This document shows positions 44,590 to 52,641 of a stretch of 64,000 nt of DNA, piece by piece (positions within the stretch are counted from its first letter, which is position 1; each line of letters opens with the position of its first letter). This DNA is from Frondihabitans sp. PAMC 28766 (GTDB lineage Bacteria; Actinomycetota; Actinomycetes; Actinomycetales; Microbacteriaceae). The notes under the pieces were generated by a model. That model searched no databases. It saw only the letters and a program-made list of their open reading frames with translations, and had not been told where the DNA came from. Made by a program: the position numbers and the translations under genes. The stretch covers positions 3,348,001 through 3,412,000 of the forward strand of contig NZ_CP014513.1 in the NCBI RefSeq assembly GCF_001577365.1. Reading direction: 5' to 3'.

Positions 44590-45524
44590 TGGCACGCATT
44601 CACAACGACATCACCGAGGTCTTCGGCAACACTCCGCTCGTGCGGCTCAACCGGGTGGCCGACGGGCTCGGGGCCACGGTGCTCGCGAAGCTCGAGTTCT
44701 ACAACCCCTCCGCCAGCGTCAAGGATCGCCTCGGCGTCGCCATCGTCGACGCGGCCGAGGCCGCGGGGGTGCTGAAGCCGGGCGGCACCATCGTCGAGGG
44801 CACGTCGGGCAACACCGGCATCGCCCTGGCGCTGGTCGGAGCAGCCCGTGGCTACAAGGTGATCCTCACCATGCCCGAGACCATGAGCAAGGAGCGCCGC
44901 CAGCTGCTTCGGGCGTACGGCGCTGAGCTCGTGCTCACGCCCGGGCCCGCCGGCATGAAGGGCGCCGTCGACAAGGCGGCCGAGATCGTCGCGTCCACGC
45001 CCGGCGCCGTCGCTGCGCTGCAGTTCGAGAACGAGGCCAACCCGGCCATCCACTACAGGACGACCGGTCCCGAGGTCTGGAACGACACCGACGGGGCCGT
45101 CGACATCTTCGTCTCGGGCATCGGCACCGGCGGCACGATCACCGGCACCGGCCGCTACCTGAAAGAGAAGAAGCCGGCGGTGCAGATCGTCGGCGTCGAG
45201 CCCGCCGAGTCGCCCATTCTCAACGGCGGGTCGCCCGGGCCGCACAAGATCCAGGGCATCGGCGCGAACTTCGTGCCCGACGTGCTCGACCGCGAGGTGT
45301 ACGACGAGATCATCGACGTCGACATCGCCACTTCCGTCTCGGTCGCCCGGCGACTCGCCAACGAAGAGGGCATCCTGGCGGGCATCTCGTCGGGTGCGAC
45401 GGTGCACGCCGCCCTGCAGCTCGCGGCCCGGCCCGAAAACGCCGGCAAGACGATCGTCGTGATCGTGGCCAGCTATGGCGAGCGGTACCTCTCGACCGTG
45501 CTGTACGAGGACCTCGTCGACTGA
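44589..45524 (+). CDS. cysK: Cysteine synthase A (O-acetylserine sulfhydrylase)
   Basis: A 311-residue PLP enzyme that makes cysteine from O-acetylserine and sulfide. Signatures: [11 protein letters not shown], the PLP lysine in [23 protein letters not shown], the phosphate-binding [15 protein letters not shown], and [13 protein letters not shown]. It is full length. It is coupled by TGATG overlap to the carbonic anhydrase. Together with the metY-like gene at the right edge it provides two routes to fix sulfide released by the surrounding LLM genes. Confidence 0.96.
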   Translation: MARIHNDITEVFGNTPLVRLNRVADGLGATVLAKLEFYNPSASVKDRLGVAIVDAAEAAGVLKPGGTIVEGTSGNTGIALALVGAARGYKVILTMPETMSKERRQLLRAYGAELVLTPGPAGMKGAVDKAAEIVASTPGAVAALQFENEANPAIHYRTTGPEVWNDTDGAVDIFVSGIGTGGTITGTGRYLKEKKPAVQIVGVEPAESPILNGGSPGPHKIQGIGANFVPDVLDREVYDEIIDVDIATSVSVARRLANEEGILAGISSGATVHAALQLAARPENAGKTIVVIVASYGERYLSTVLYEDLVD

Positions 45525-45888
45525 GCCCTGGCCCGGTGCCGAGTCGCCCGGCCGGTACCGGCCCTGGCACCAGTACCGCGCCGACCCCGGTAGCGGCCCC
45601 GGTACCGGCTCGCCCCGGCCTCGGTGCCTCGGGGTGAGCGAGCCTTGGCGAGAGTTGCTCTTGCTTTTGTGGTGCTCAACTACGTAGTTGAGCGGCCTCC
45701 TGGTCGACACGCCGCCAGACGGCCGACGCTGCTTTCGCGAAATCGCACTTCGGCCCGCCGCGCCGGTGGTCGACCGGCCGAAGTACGATCTCACGGCGGC
45801 GGGCGAGCGGCCGCGCCGCGAGGTGGCCCGTCCGACCACGCAGGTGCCAGCCACTCGCACGACGGGCCACCTCGCGCGAGGGGGCCCG
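45525..45888. other. Intergenic stretch with GGTACCGG-rich sequence and inverted repeats
   Basis: No intact gene. 45530-45630 is simple-sequence-like (repeated GGTACCGG and CCGG blocks). An ACTTCGGCC/GGCCGAAGT inverted repeat lies near 45750-45790. It separates cysK from the decayed SDR and the retron. Confidence 0.5.
45674..45693. promoter_or_regulatory. Perfect 20-bp palindrome, operator-like
   Basis: GCTCAACTACGTAGTTGAGC is a perfect palindrome in an otherwise non-coding stretch. Its size and AT-rich centre suit a TetR/HxlR/MarR-type operator. It may be a leftover operator of the decayed SDR gene 200 bp downstream. Confidence 0.5.
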
Positions 45889-46120
45889 GACGACGAGGTG
45901 CGCCGCATCTTCGAGACGACCTTCTTCGGCACGGTGCGCCTGTCGACGTGCCGAAGGTCAGCGCCGAGAGCGTCGTCGCCGCGGCCTACGACGGCGTCGC
46001 GACGGGAGCCCTCGAGGTGCCGGCCGACGACTCGACCCGCGAGCTGAAGGCCGCGCTCAGCACACCCGGCGAGCAGCTCTACCGTTGATGGCCGAACAGC
46101 TCAAGGCGTTCGTCGCCTGA
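45889..46120 (+). pseudogene. Relic of an SDR gene
   Basis: DDEVRRIFETTFFGTVRL is the central helix of a short-chain dehydrogenase. Directly after it, in another frame, comes VPKVSAESVVAAAYDGVATG and the usual C-terminal sequence, ending (after another frame change near 46084) with MAEQLKAFVA. The N-terminal cofactor half and the middle containing YxxxK are missing, so this is a true deletion relic, not a simple frameshift. It ends 37 bp before the retron promoter's -10 element. Confidence 0.65.
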
Positions 46121-46133
46121 TCCGACGGGAGGG

Positions 46134-46162
46134 GTGACCTGCGGCTCGCACCGCCCTACAGT
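46134..46162 (+). promoter_or_regulatory. Retron promoter
   Basis: GTGACC (46134-46139), 17-bp spacer, TACAGT (46157-46162). The predicted transcription start, six to seven bases on, coincides with the first base of the a1 repeat at 46169, so this promoter fits the non-coding RNA rather than a protein start. Confidence 0.6.
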
Positions 46163-46168
46163 GGGGCC

Positions 46169-46336
46169 GTGGCACGGTTTCGGGGGGAGGCGGACGACGC
46201 TCGACGAGCGCCGTCCTCTCCGGGGTCACCCCGGGGGACGCAGAACGACCAGCAGCACACGCCCCGAGAGGCTCGGCGCGCTTCGCGCGCTCGACCTCAC
46301 GGACGCATCGACGGGTCCCCCCGAAACCGTGGCCAC
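46169..46336 (+). ncRNA. Retron msr-msd non-coding RNA
   Basis: About 168 nt bounded by an inverted repeat. 46169-46188 (a1) pairs with 46316-46336 (a2): a 15-bp perfect core ACGGTTTCGGGGGGA plus five outer pairs with one bulged C. Inside are three hairpins. H1 is 46192-46216 (10 of 11 pairs, loop GAC), H2 is CCGGGG-TCA-CCCCGG (46220-46234), and a long msd-like stem is at 46268-46298 (13 pairs with two single bulges, loop TTC). The order a1, short hairpins, unpaired stretch, long hairpin, a2, followed at once by a retron-type reverse transcriptase, is the standard retron plan. The branching guanosine was not identified. Confidence 0.75.
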
Positions 46337-47668
46337 ACCCCACTCGCGGTAGTCGCGCAGGCCCTCGCCGATGCCTTCCTCGCCGCCCCCGAGTGGACGA
46401 TCCCGGCTCTCGACGAGGCCGGCTTCGCGACGGTGGGGGTGGTGCGGCCGTTCGTGCGCGTGACGGTCGTCACGGCGCTGGAGGCCTACCCGCGGCCGCC
46501 GCGCGATGCCCCGCGGCAGCTCGCCGCCGTGATCCTGCGCTCCCCGCGCGTCGTCGATCTGTTCGAGGCGCGAGCGGCCACGAATCCTGTGCGGGTGGTC
46601 TCGCGGTCCGTCGGCCCCGTCGAGGCCCGCGCCGACCACGAGACAGCCAGCCGACTGCTGGTCGACACCGTGCCGGCCCTGGCCCGCGAGCTCGACCTGA
46701 CCGTCGGGCGGCTGCTCTGGCTCGCCGACACCCGCGGCTGGAACCGCACCGCCGCCGAAGGCCCGCTGCACCACTACCGCTACGAGTGGCTGGCCCGGCC
46801 CGGTCGAACCCCTCGCCTGCTCGAGAAGCCGCTGCACCGGCTGAAGACGACTCAGCGCACGATCCTCGACGACCTGCTCACGGCTCTGCCGGTGCACGAC
46901 GCGGCCCACGGCTTCGTCACGGGTCGAAGCGCCGTCACGGGCGCCGCCCTCCACGTCGGTCAGGACGTCGTGATCAGCGCCGACCTCACCTCGTTCTTCC
47001 CGTCCGTCCGGGCGGGCAGCGTCTACGGCGTCTTCCGCGACGCGGGGTTCGCCGAGCCGCTCGCGCATCTGCTCACCGGTGTCTGCACGCATCGGGTGCC
47101 CGTCGGCATCCTGTCGGCCATGCCGCCCGGAGGCTCGCCCGACGAGCGATTCGCCCTGCGGCAGAGGCTGTCGGCAGCGCACCTCCCCCAGGGTGCCCCG
47201 ACGTCGGCCGCTCTCGGCAACCTCGTGCTGCGCCATCTCGACGCCCGGCTCGCGGGGTGGGCGAAGAGCGCAGGATCCGTGTACTCGCGCTACGCAGACG
47301 ACCTCACCTTCAGCGGCGGCGCGAGCCTCGCCTCACGCGCCGACGCCTTCGCCCGCGGCGTCGACCGCATCGTCGCCGACCAGGGCTACGCGCTCAACCC
47401 GCAGAAGACCCGGGTGCGGCGCCAGGGTGTCCGGCAGAGCGTGACGGGCGTCGTCGTCAACGAGCGGACGAGCGCAGGGCGGCGCGAGTACGACCTGCTG
47501 AAGGCGACTCTGCACAACTGCCTGCGCGACGGCCCCGCCCGGCAGAACCGTGGCGGCCGCCCCGACTTCCGCGCCCACCTCGCGGGCCGCGTCGGCTGGT
47601 TCGAGCAGTGCAACCCCGAGCGCGGTGCGCGCCTCCGCTCTCTGTTCGAGCAGATCGCCTGGGCCTGA
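46169..47668 (+). CDS. Retron reverse transcriptase
   Basis: Protein similarity begins near 46343 (ALADAFLAAPEWTIPALDEA) and runs to the end. RT motifs in order: HDAAHGFVTGRS; ISADLTSFFPSVRAG (catalytic Asp); LPQGAPTSAALGNLVLRHLD; catalytic RYADDLTFSGG (YADD); NPQKTRVRRQGVRQ; then the retron region-Y motif VTG in SVTGVVVNER, and HNCLRDGPARQNRGGRPDFR at the end. The only canonical in-frame start is GTG 46169, which is the 5' end of the RNA, so the true start is uncertain. If the C4 run at 46338-46341 is undercalled by one, GTG 46329 inside a2 would open the protein. The enzyme makes msDNA from the adjacent RNA. No effector is fused. Confidence 0.88.
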   Translation: MARFRGEADDARRAPSSPGSPRGTQNDQQHTPREARRASRARPHGRIDGSPRNRGHTPLAVVAQALADAFLAAPEWTIPALDEAGFATVGVVRPFVRVTVVTALEAYPRPPRDAPRQLAAVILRSPRVVDLFEARAATNPVRVVSRSVGPVEARADHETASRLLVDTVPALARELDLTVGRLLWLADTRGWNRTAAEGPLHHYRYEWLARPGRTPRLLEKPLHRLKTTQRTILDDLLTALPVHDAAHGFVTGRSAVTGAALHVGQDVVISADLTSFFPSVRAGSVYGVFRDAGFAEPLAHLLTGVCTHRVPVGILSAMPPGGSPDERFALRQRLSAAHLPQGAPTSAALGNLVLRHLDARLAGWAKSAGSVYSRYADDLTFSGGASLASRADAFARGVDRIVADQGYALNPQKTRVRRQGVRQSVTGVVVNERTSAGRREYDLLKATLHNCLRDGPARQNRGGRPDFRAHLAGRVGWFEQCNPERGARLRSLFEQIAWA

Positions 47669-47686
47669 TCGGGGCGGCGGACACTC

Positions 47687-47736
47687 CCGAGAGCGACAAG
47701 TGCACCGCGAATTCGCCTCGCAGTTGTCGCTTTCGG
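47687..47736. terminator. 50-bp near-perfect palindrome after the retron
   Basis: CCGA-AGCGACAA-TGC arms surround the centre GCGAATTCGC; about five of 25 pairs mismatch. It begins 19 bp after the reverse transcriptase stop and separates it from the convergent hydrolase gene. It fits a bidirectional terminator. Confidence 0.7.
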
Positions 47737-47766
47737 TCGCGCCGGCCCGGAGCCGCGCGGCCGCGC

Positions 47767-48512
47767 TCAGGTGGTGCGCACGTCGGTCGACGCGAAGCCG
47801 TCGACGAGGGTGGGCCGCCCGGCCCGCTGCCGTTCGACGAACAGCACGATCGACGCGGCGATGGTGCGGCGCTCGGGGCCGGTCAGCACATGGTGGTCGC
47901 CCTCGGGCACCAGACGCAGCGACCCGAAGGGCAGCTGCGAAGCCCATGAGACCGCGTCGGCGACGCCGGTGACGTCATCGGAGTCGCCATGGAAGACCAG
48001 GGTCGGCACCAGGATGTCGTGGGGGCGGGCAGCCGGATGCCGACGGGCAGCCGGGTCTGCCGCGGCGCCTGGCCGGGGAAGGCCTCCTCGAACGCGGTGA
48101 AGTCGGCCACCGTCACGGTCGAGGGCCGCGAGGCCGGAGTGACCAGGTTGCCCAGCACGGCGGCGGCGACGTGAGCCTCCCCGCGGGCGACGAGCCCAGC
48201 CACGAGAGCCGACCCGAGGTCGGAGCCGATGAGCACGAGTGGCCCCGTGAGGCCGCGGTCTTCGAGCACCCGCAGCACGCCGAGCTGGCTCGATTCGGTG
48301 TCGACCGACACATCGTCGAAGATCGTGACTCTGAAGCCGGTCAGCAGCAGCTGATCGGTCAGCAGGTCGAAGTCGGACGCCTGCTCGCCGAGGCCCCCGA
48401 GCACGACGACGTTGCCCCGAACCTCACCCCTCGGCTCTCGGACGCTGTCCGGAAACGATCCTGCGCTGAAGCCACTCATCGGGTTCCCCTGTCTCTGTGC
48501 GTGCTGCTCCAT
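47767..48512 (-). pseudogene. Alpha/beta-hydrolase-like protein with one-base frameshift
   Basis: About 248 residues when repaired. The N-terminal frame has NVVVLGGLGEQASDFDLLTD and the elbow-like VLIGSDLGSALVAG, where the usual GxSxG serine is replaced in GSDLG by Asp. The C-terminal frame has DILVPTLVFHGDSDDVTGVA and the terminal histidine region PEGDHHVLTGPER. Adding one base to the G5 run at 48021-48025 joins them at RLPAPHDILVPTLV. Start could be ATG 48512 or ATG 48479, the latter with AGGGGAA upstream. Probably a sequencing error. Function: hydrolase- or dehalogenase-like, unknown substrate. Confidence 0.75.
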
Positions 48513-48625
48513 CGTCACCCCCTGCGACCGCGGGGCTCGAAGTGTGACGATTCGAGACGCTTCATGACGCGACGACTCGGCTCGACTTGCGCTCGCTGCC
48601 AGCCACCCGCCGTCCGGCGCACGCG

Positions 48626-49812
48626 TCAGGTGCGCAGCCAGGCGTCGGCGAGCAGTTCGTACGACCGCACCCGCGCGTCGTGGTCGTGCGTGATGGTGGT
48701 GACGAGCAGCTCGTCGGCGCCGGTGACGCGCTGCAGGGTCTCGAGCCGGGCGACCACCGTGGCGGGCCTGCCCACGAAGCGGGTGTCGAGGCGATCCTGC
48801 ACCACCTCGAGGGCTTCGGCGTCGAGAGGGTTCGACAGGGCCTCGGTCGGCGTCGGATACGGGATCGCCCCGGCGCCCGCCCGGATCGAGTGCACCCACT
48901 GCCCGTAGCCGAGCCCGAGGTGCTCGGCGTCGGCGTCGGTCTCGGCGACGAGGGCGTCGACCGAGACGATCACGTGCGGCGTCGGCAGGATGCCCGGCAC
49001 GAAGTGCTCGCGGTACGCCGCCACCGAGTCGAGCACTCCCGACGGCGACACGTGGTAGTTCGCCCCGTAGGGCAGGCCGAGCGCGCCCGCGATCCTGGCG
49101 CTCTCGCCCGCCGTCGAGCCGTGCAGCCACACGGCCGCACCGCTGCCTTCGGCGGGATGCACGGGAAGGTCCTCGCCCTGCGGGTCGAGGTAGCTGCCGG
49201 CGAAGAACGACAGGATGTCGTTCACCTGCTTCTCGAAGTCGTCGGCGTCGCCCGGCGTGCGGCCGAGCAGCTCGAACTGCACCCGGAACCGCTCGCGGTC
49301 GAACCGCAGGGCGCGTCTCGGCGGCACGACGAGGCCGTCGACGACGCGGGCGGCCTCAGGCGCCGTCACCGAAGCACGCTCGGGGCGCCCGCCGGCACGA
49401 GCGACGGCTCGACCGGGCGAGGGATTCCCGACCGCCCGAGCCCCAGGTCGAACCGCGGCCCGAAGAGCCCGGCTAGGGTGCCGAAGGCCTCCGCCACCTG
49501 GATCGGCTCGTAGTTGCCGAGGATCGTGGCCGCGGTGCCGAGCCGGATCAGGTCGGTCGCGGCACCGAGGGCGGCCAGCAGGGTGTGCGGCGCCGAGCCG
49601 GCGATACCGGGGTTCAGGTGATGCTCGGCGAGCCAGTAGCGGGCGTAGCCGGCGTCTTCGACGTGCTGGGCGAGATCGACGGTGTGGCGGAGCGCCGCTC
49701 GCGAGTCGTCGCCCGACACGATCGGCACCAGATCGAGCACCGCGAGCGGCACCCTCGGCGAGGCACCGGGGGTCACGCCGCGGGGCGTCGTCTCGGCGGC
49801 GCCCGGGCTCAC
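48626..49812 (-). pseudogene. LLM flavin-dependent oxidoreductase (MsnO8-like) with one-base frameshift
   Basis: About 395 residues when repaired. The N-terminal part has VPLAVLDLVPIVSGDDSRAA, YARYWLAEHHLNPGIAGSAP, IRLGTAATILGNYEPIQVAE and LFGPRFDLGLGRSG. The C-terminal part has GAAVWLHGSTAGESARIAGA, GLPYGANYHVSPSG and the final VTGADELLVTTITHDHDARV. Adding one base to the G4 run at 49382-49385 joins them at GAPERASVTAPEAARVV. It starts at GTG 49812 with a GTGA overlap to the small relic upstream. Intact motifs suggest a functional gene with a sequencing error. Last gene of the second ABC/LLM unit. Confidence 0.82.
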
Positions 49813-50045
49813 GCGGCCACCGGCGTCGCACCCTGCCAGCCGAGGGCCGAGTCGGCCTTCTCGGCGAGATCAGACACGATCTGCTCGAGGTGCCTCTGCC
49901 GGATCCAGGCGCCGTCGAAGCCGAGCCGCTCGCCCAGCTCGAACAGGTCGAGGGTGTCTTCGAGCCCCGCCACGGGGTGGTCGTCGTCGAAGGTGCCGGG
50001 CGTCAGCAGCGCGATGCTCCGGAGGTTCGGCCGAGCGGAGGTCAC
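49809..50045 (-). pseudogene. Internally deleted LLM gene (N- and C-terminal ends fused in frame)
   Basis: A 78-residue frame. The first 47 residues (LRSIALLTPGTFDDDHPVAG ending GFDGAWIRQRH) are the beginning of a short LLM enzyme. The rest (LEQIVSDLAEKADSALGW) is the extreme C-terminus of the same kind of protein; compare the start and LEQFTSEVAPALGW end of the 356-residue LLM at 30576-31646. Roughly 270 middle residues are missing, with the junction at a CTCGAG. The frame and both GTGA overlaps with neighbours are preserved, so the relic may still be translated. Confidence 0.75.
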
Positions 50046-51415
50046 TGGTTCACCGCCTCCCGCGCCAGCGAAGTCGCGCCGGGCACGACTGCCGGCAGCC
50101 CGAGGTTCTCGCGCAGGGTCGCGCCGTCGTCGTAGGCAGTGCGGTAGCTCCCGCGATCCTGCAGCTCGGGGATGACCTTCGCCACGAACTCGTCGAGGCC
50201 GCGGGGGTTGGTCGCCCCGACGATGACGAAGCCGTCGGTCGCGCGATCCTGCACGTAGTGGTCGATTTCGCTCGCGATGTCGGAGGCGGTGCCGACGAAG
50301 CTGTGCCGCCCCGACAGGGCGATGACGAGGTCGCGGATGCTGAGGTGCTCGGCATCGGCCTTCTCGCGCCACACCTTCGCGACAGCGAGCGGGTTCTCGT
50401 GGCGAACTCGCCCCCGGGTGATCTCGGCGTCGACGGACGGCTCGATGTCGGGCAACGGCCCGTCGGCGTCGTAGCCCGACAGGTCGCGCCCCCAGATCTG
50501 CTCGACGAAGGCGATCGCGGTCTGCGGGCTCACCTGCGCCAGGGACGTCGCGCGCGCCTTCTCCTGGGCGTCCGCGGTGCTGTCGCCGATGACGAAGGTG
50601 GCGCCGGGCAGGATCCGCAGCGACTCCTCGTCACGGCCGTGCGCGGCGAGCCGACCCTTGACGTCGTCGTAGAAGGCCTTCGCCTCGCCGAACTCGGAGT
50701 GCCGCGAGAAGATCACCTCGGCGTGCTGGGCGGCGAAGTCGCGCCCGTCGACCGAGTCGCCGGCCTGCACGACGACCGGGTGGCGCTGTGGGCTCACCGG
50801 CACCGAGAAGTACCCCTCGATGTCGAACTGGCCGCCGTGGTGCTCGACCCGCGCGATCGCTTCGGGGTCGAGGAAGCGCCCGGTCGCCTTATCCGCCACG
50901 ACGGCGACGTCGGCCCAGCTGTTCCAGAGCTCTTTGGCGGTCGTCACGAACTCGGCCGCCCGCACGTAGCGGTCGGCGAGGTCGAGGTAGCCGCCGCGCC
51001 GGAAGTTCGCGCCCGTGAAGGCGTTCGACGATGTCACGACGTTCCACCCGGCCCGGCCGCCCGACAGGTGGTCGAGGCTCGCGAGCTGCTTGGCGAGCTC
51101 GTACGGCTCGTTGAACGTCGAGCTCAGGGTGCCGACGAGGCCGATGTGCTCGGTGACCCCGGCGATGGCGGCCAGGATCGACAGGGTGGCCGGCCGCCCG
51201 GCGACGTCCAGGTCGTGGATAAGCCCCTTCTGCTCGCGCAGCCGCAGCCCCTCGGCGAGAAGGAGATAGTCGAAGAAGCCCTTCTCGGCGTTCGCCGCGA
51301 AGTGCTCGAACGACTCGAAGTCGATCTGGCTGCCGGCGTCGGGGCCGCTCCAGATGGTCGTGTTGTTGACGCCCGGGATGTGGGCGGCGAGGTGGACCTG
51401 GCGTTTCGCGGTCAT
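50042..51415 (-). CDS. LLM flavin-dependent monooxygenase (NtaA type)
   Basis: A 457-residue NtaA-type enzyme: HLAAHIPGVNNTTIWSGPDA, AEKGFFDYLLLAEGLRLRE, EHIGLVGTLSSTFNEPYELA, SGGRAGWNVVTSSNAFTGAN, HPVVVQAGDSVDGRDFAAQ, and the C-terminal ATDGFVIVGATNPRGLDEFV followed by AKVIPELQDRG. It is closely related to the protein at 40213-41616. ATGA overlap with the LLM gene upstream; part of an operon with a full ABC importer. Confidence 0.92.
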   Translation of the reverse strand: MTAKRQVHLAAHIPGVNNTTIWSGPDAGSQIDFESFEHFAANAEKGFFDYLLLAEGLRLREQKGLIHDLDVAGRPATLSILAAIAGVTEHIGLVGTLSSTFNEPYELAKQLASLDHLSGGRAGWNVVTSSNAFTGANFRRGGYLDLADRYVRAAEFVTTAKELWNSWADVAVVADKATGRFLDPEAIARVEHHGGQFDIEGYFSVPVSPQRHPVVVQAGDSVDGRDFAAQHAEVIFSRHSEFGEAKAFYDDVKGRLAAHGRDEESLRILPGATFVIGDSTADAQEKARATSLAQVSPQTAIAFVEQIWGRDLSGYDADGPLPDIEPSVDAEITRGRVRHENPLAVAKVWREKADAEHLSIRDLVIALSGRHSFVGTASDIASEIDHYVQDRATDGFVIVGATNPRGLDEFVAKVIPELQDRGSYRTAYDDGATLRENLGLPAVVPGATSLAREAVNQ

Positions 51416-52641
51416 ACGACGACCTCTTCCTGGCGGGTGGTGGAGCGGGTGGTGGCGTAGCGGTTCGGGGCGGGGGCGAGGCCGAGGCGCTCGCGGAACG
51501 TGGCACCGTCGGCGGATGAGTGGAGGCCGGCCTTCTCGAGAGCCGGGAGCAGCTCACCCGCGATGCGGTCGAGATCCTGCGGCAGTCGCGCGGGGCGCAG
51601 CCGGAAGCCGGCGTAGCCGAGGCCCTGCCAGGCACGGATGCGCTCGACGAGCCGGTCGACGGTGGTCGGCAGGATCACGGCGTCCGATTCGAGAGCGGAT
51701 TCGGCTCTGTCGTCGAGCCGGGCCAGCGCGTCGCGCGCCGCCTGCTCGGTGTCGTCGAGCAGCACGAGCAGGTCGGCGTAGACGTGCAGCGGCGCACCGA
51801 CGCGGCCGACGCGCGACTCGGCGTCGCGCACGGACTGCAGGATCGTGGAGGCGCTCGAATCGCCATCGGGCGTCACGTACACGATGTCCGCGCCGCGTGC
51901 CGCCAGTTCGTAGGGCTTGTCCTGGTGCGCCAGCAGCGTCACCGGCAGCTGCCCCTGCGGCGGTCTCGGCACGATGGACGCGCCGCTCACGCTGAACCAC
52001 TCGCCCTCGAACTCGACGTTGTGGATGCGGTCGCGGTCGAGGTAGCGGCCGGTGGCGACCTCGCGAATGACCGCGTCGTCCTCCCAGCTGTCCCAGAGCC
52101 GGCGCACGACCTCGATCACGTCGGCGGCCTCGCCGAAGAGGTCGGCGATGAGCGCCTGGGCCTCCGGGCCGGCGAGATCCTCGCGGTCGAGAGGCTCGAT
52201 GGTCCGGCGCCCGAACAGCGCCGCCTCCTCGGCGAGCGGGCTGGCCTGCACCCGCCAGCCGCCTCGACCTCGGCTGGCGTGGTCGAGCGTCTGAAGCCCC
52301 GTGGCGACGTGGAACGGCTCGGTGTGCGTCGTTGTGACCGTGGGAATGAGGCCGATGCGACTGGTCGACGGGGCGACGGCCGACGCGATCAGCAGCGCGT
52401 CGAGGCGCCCGCCGACCCGGTGCTCGTCGGGCGAGCCGCCGGCCGTGATGCTTCCGCCCTGCAGCAGGAAGGAGTCCTCCAGCGTGACGAAGTCGACGCC
52501 GCCCCTCTCGGCCCGGCCGATGAGGCCCCGCCAGTAGGGCAGCCGGGTGATCTTCTCGGGCGAGGCGGACTCCTCGCGCCAGGCGGCGGGGTGCCAGCCG
52601 GCGCCGGCGAGGGCGACGGCGATGACGACGTTCTCGGTCAT
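51412..52641 (-). CDS. LLM flavin-dependent oxidoreductase
   Basis: A 409-residue LLM of the same divergent group as 41613-42758: AGAGWHPAAWREESASP, GGVDFVTLEDSFLLQGG, STSRIGLIPTVTTTHTEPFH, SRGRGGWRVQASPLAEEAAL, RPPQGQLPVTLLAHQDKPYE, and the C-terminal FRERLGLAPAPNRYATTRS. It directly follows the ABC ATPase gene with an ATGA overlap. The paired occurrence of this LLM type with an NtaA-type LLM is repeated at 40213-42758, so the two probably act on related substrates. Confidence 0.88.
   Translation of the reverse strand: MTENVVIAVALAGAGWHPAAWREESASPEKITRLPYWRGLIGRAERGGVDFVTLEDSFLLQGGSITAGGSPDEHRVGGRLDALLIASAVAPSTSRIGLIPTVTTTHTEPFHVATGLQTLDHASRGRGGWRVQASPLAEEAALFGRRTIEPLDREDLAGPEAQALIADLFGEAADVIEVVRRLWDSWEDDAVIREVATGRYLDRDRIHNVEFEGEWFSVSGASIVPRPPQGQLPVTLLAHQDKPYELAARGADIVYVTPDGDSSASTILQSVRDAESRVGRVGAPLHVYADLLVLLDDTEQAARDALARLDDRAESALESDAVILPTTVDRLVERIRAWQGLGYAGFRLRPARLPQDLDRIAGELLPALEKAGLHSSADGATFRERLGLAPAPNRYATTRSTTRQEEVVV

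Noticed and set aside
46169..46343. Inverted repeats as insertion-sequence ends
   Set aside because: The enclosed 130 bp encode no transposase and have hairpin structure; position directly before a reverse transcriptase fits a retron RNA better.
46169..47668. Reverse transcriptase as group II intron or DGR enzyme
   Set aside because: No maturase or endonuclease domain, no intron-like flanking RNA, no template/variable repeat pair seen; VTG motif and C-terminus match retrons.
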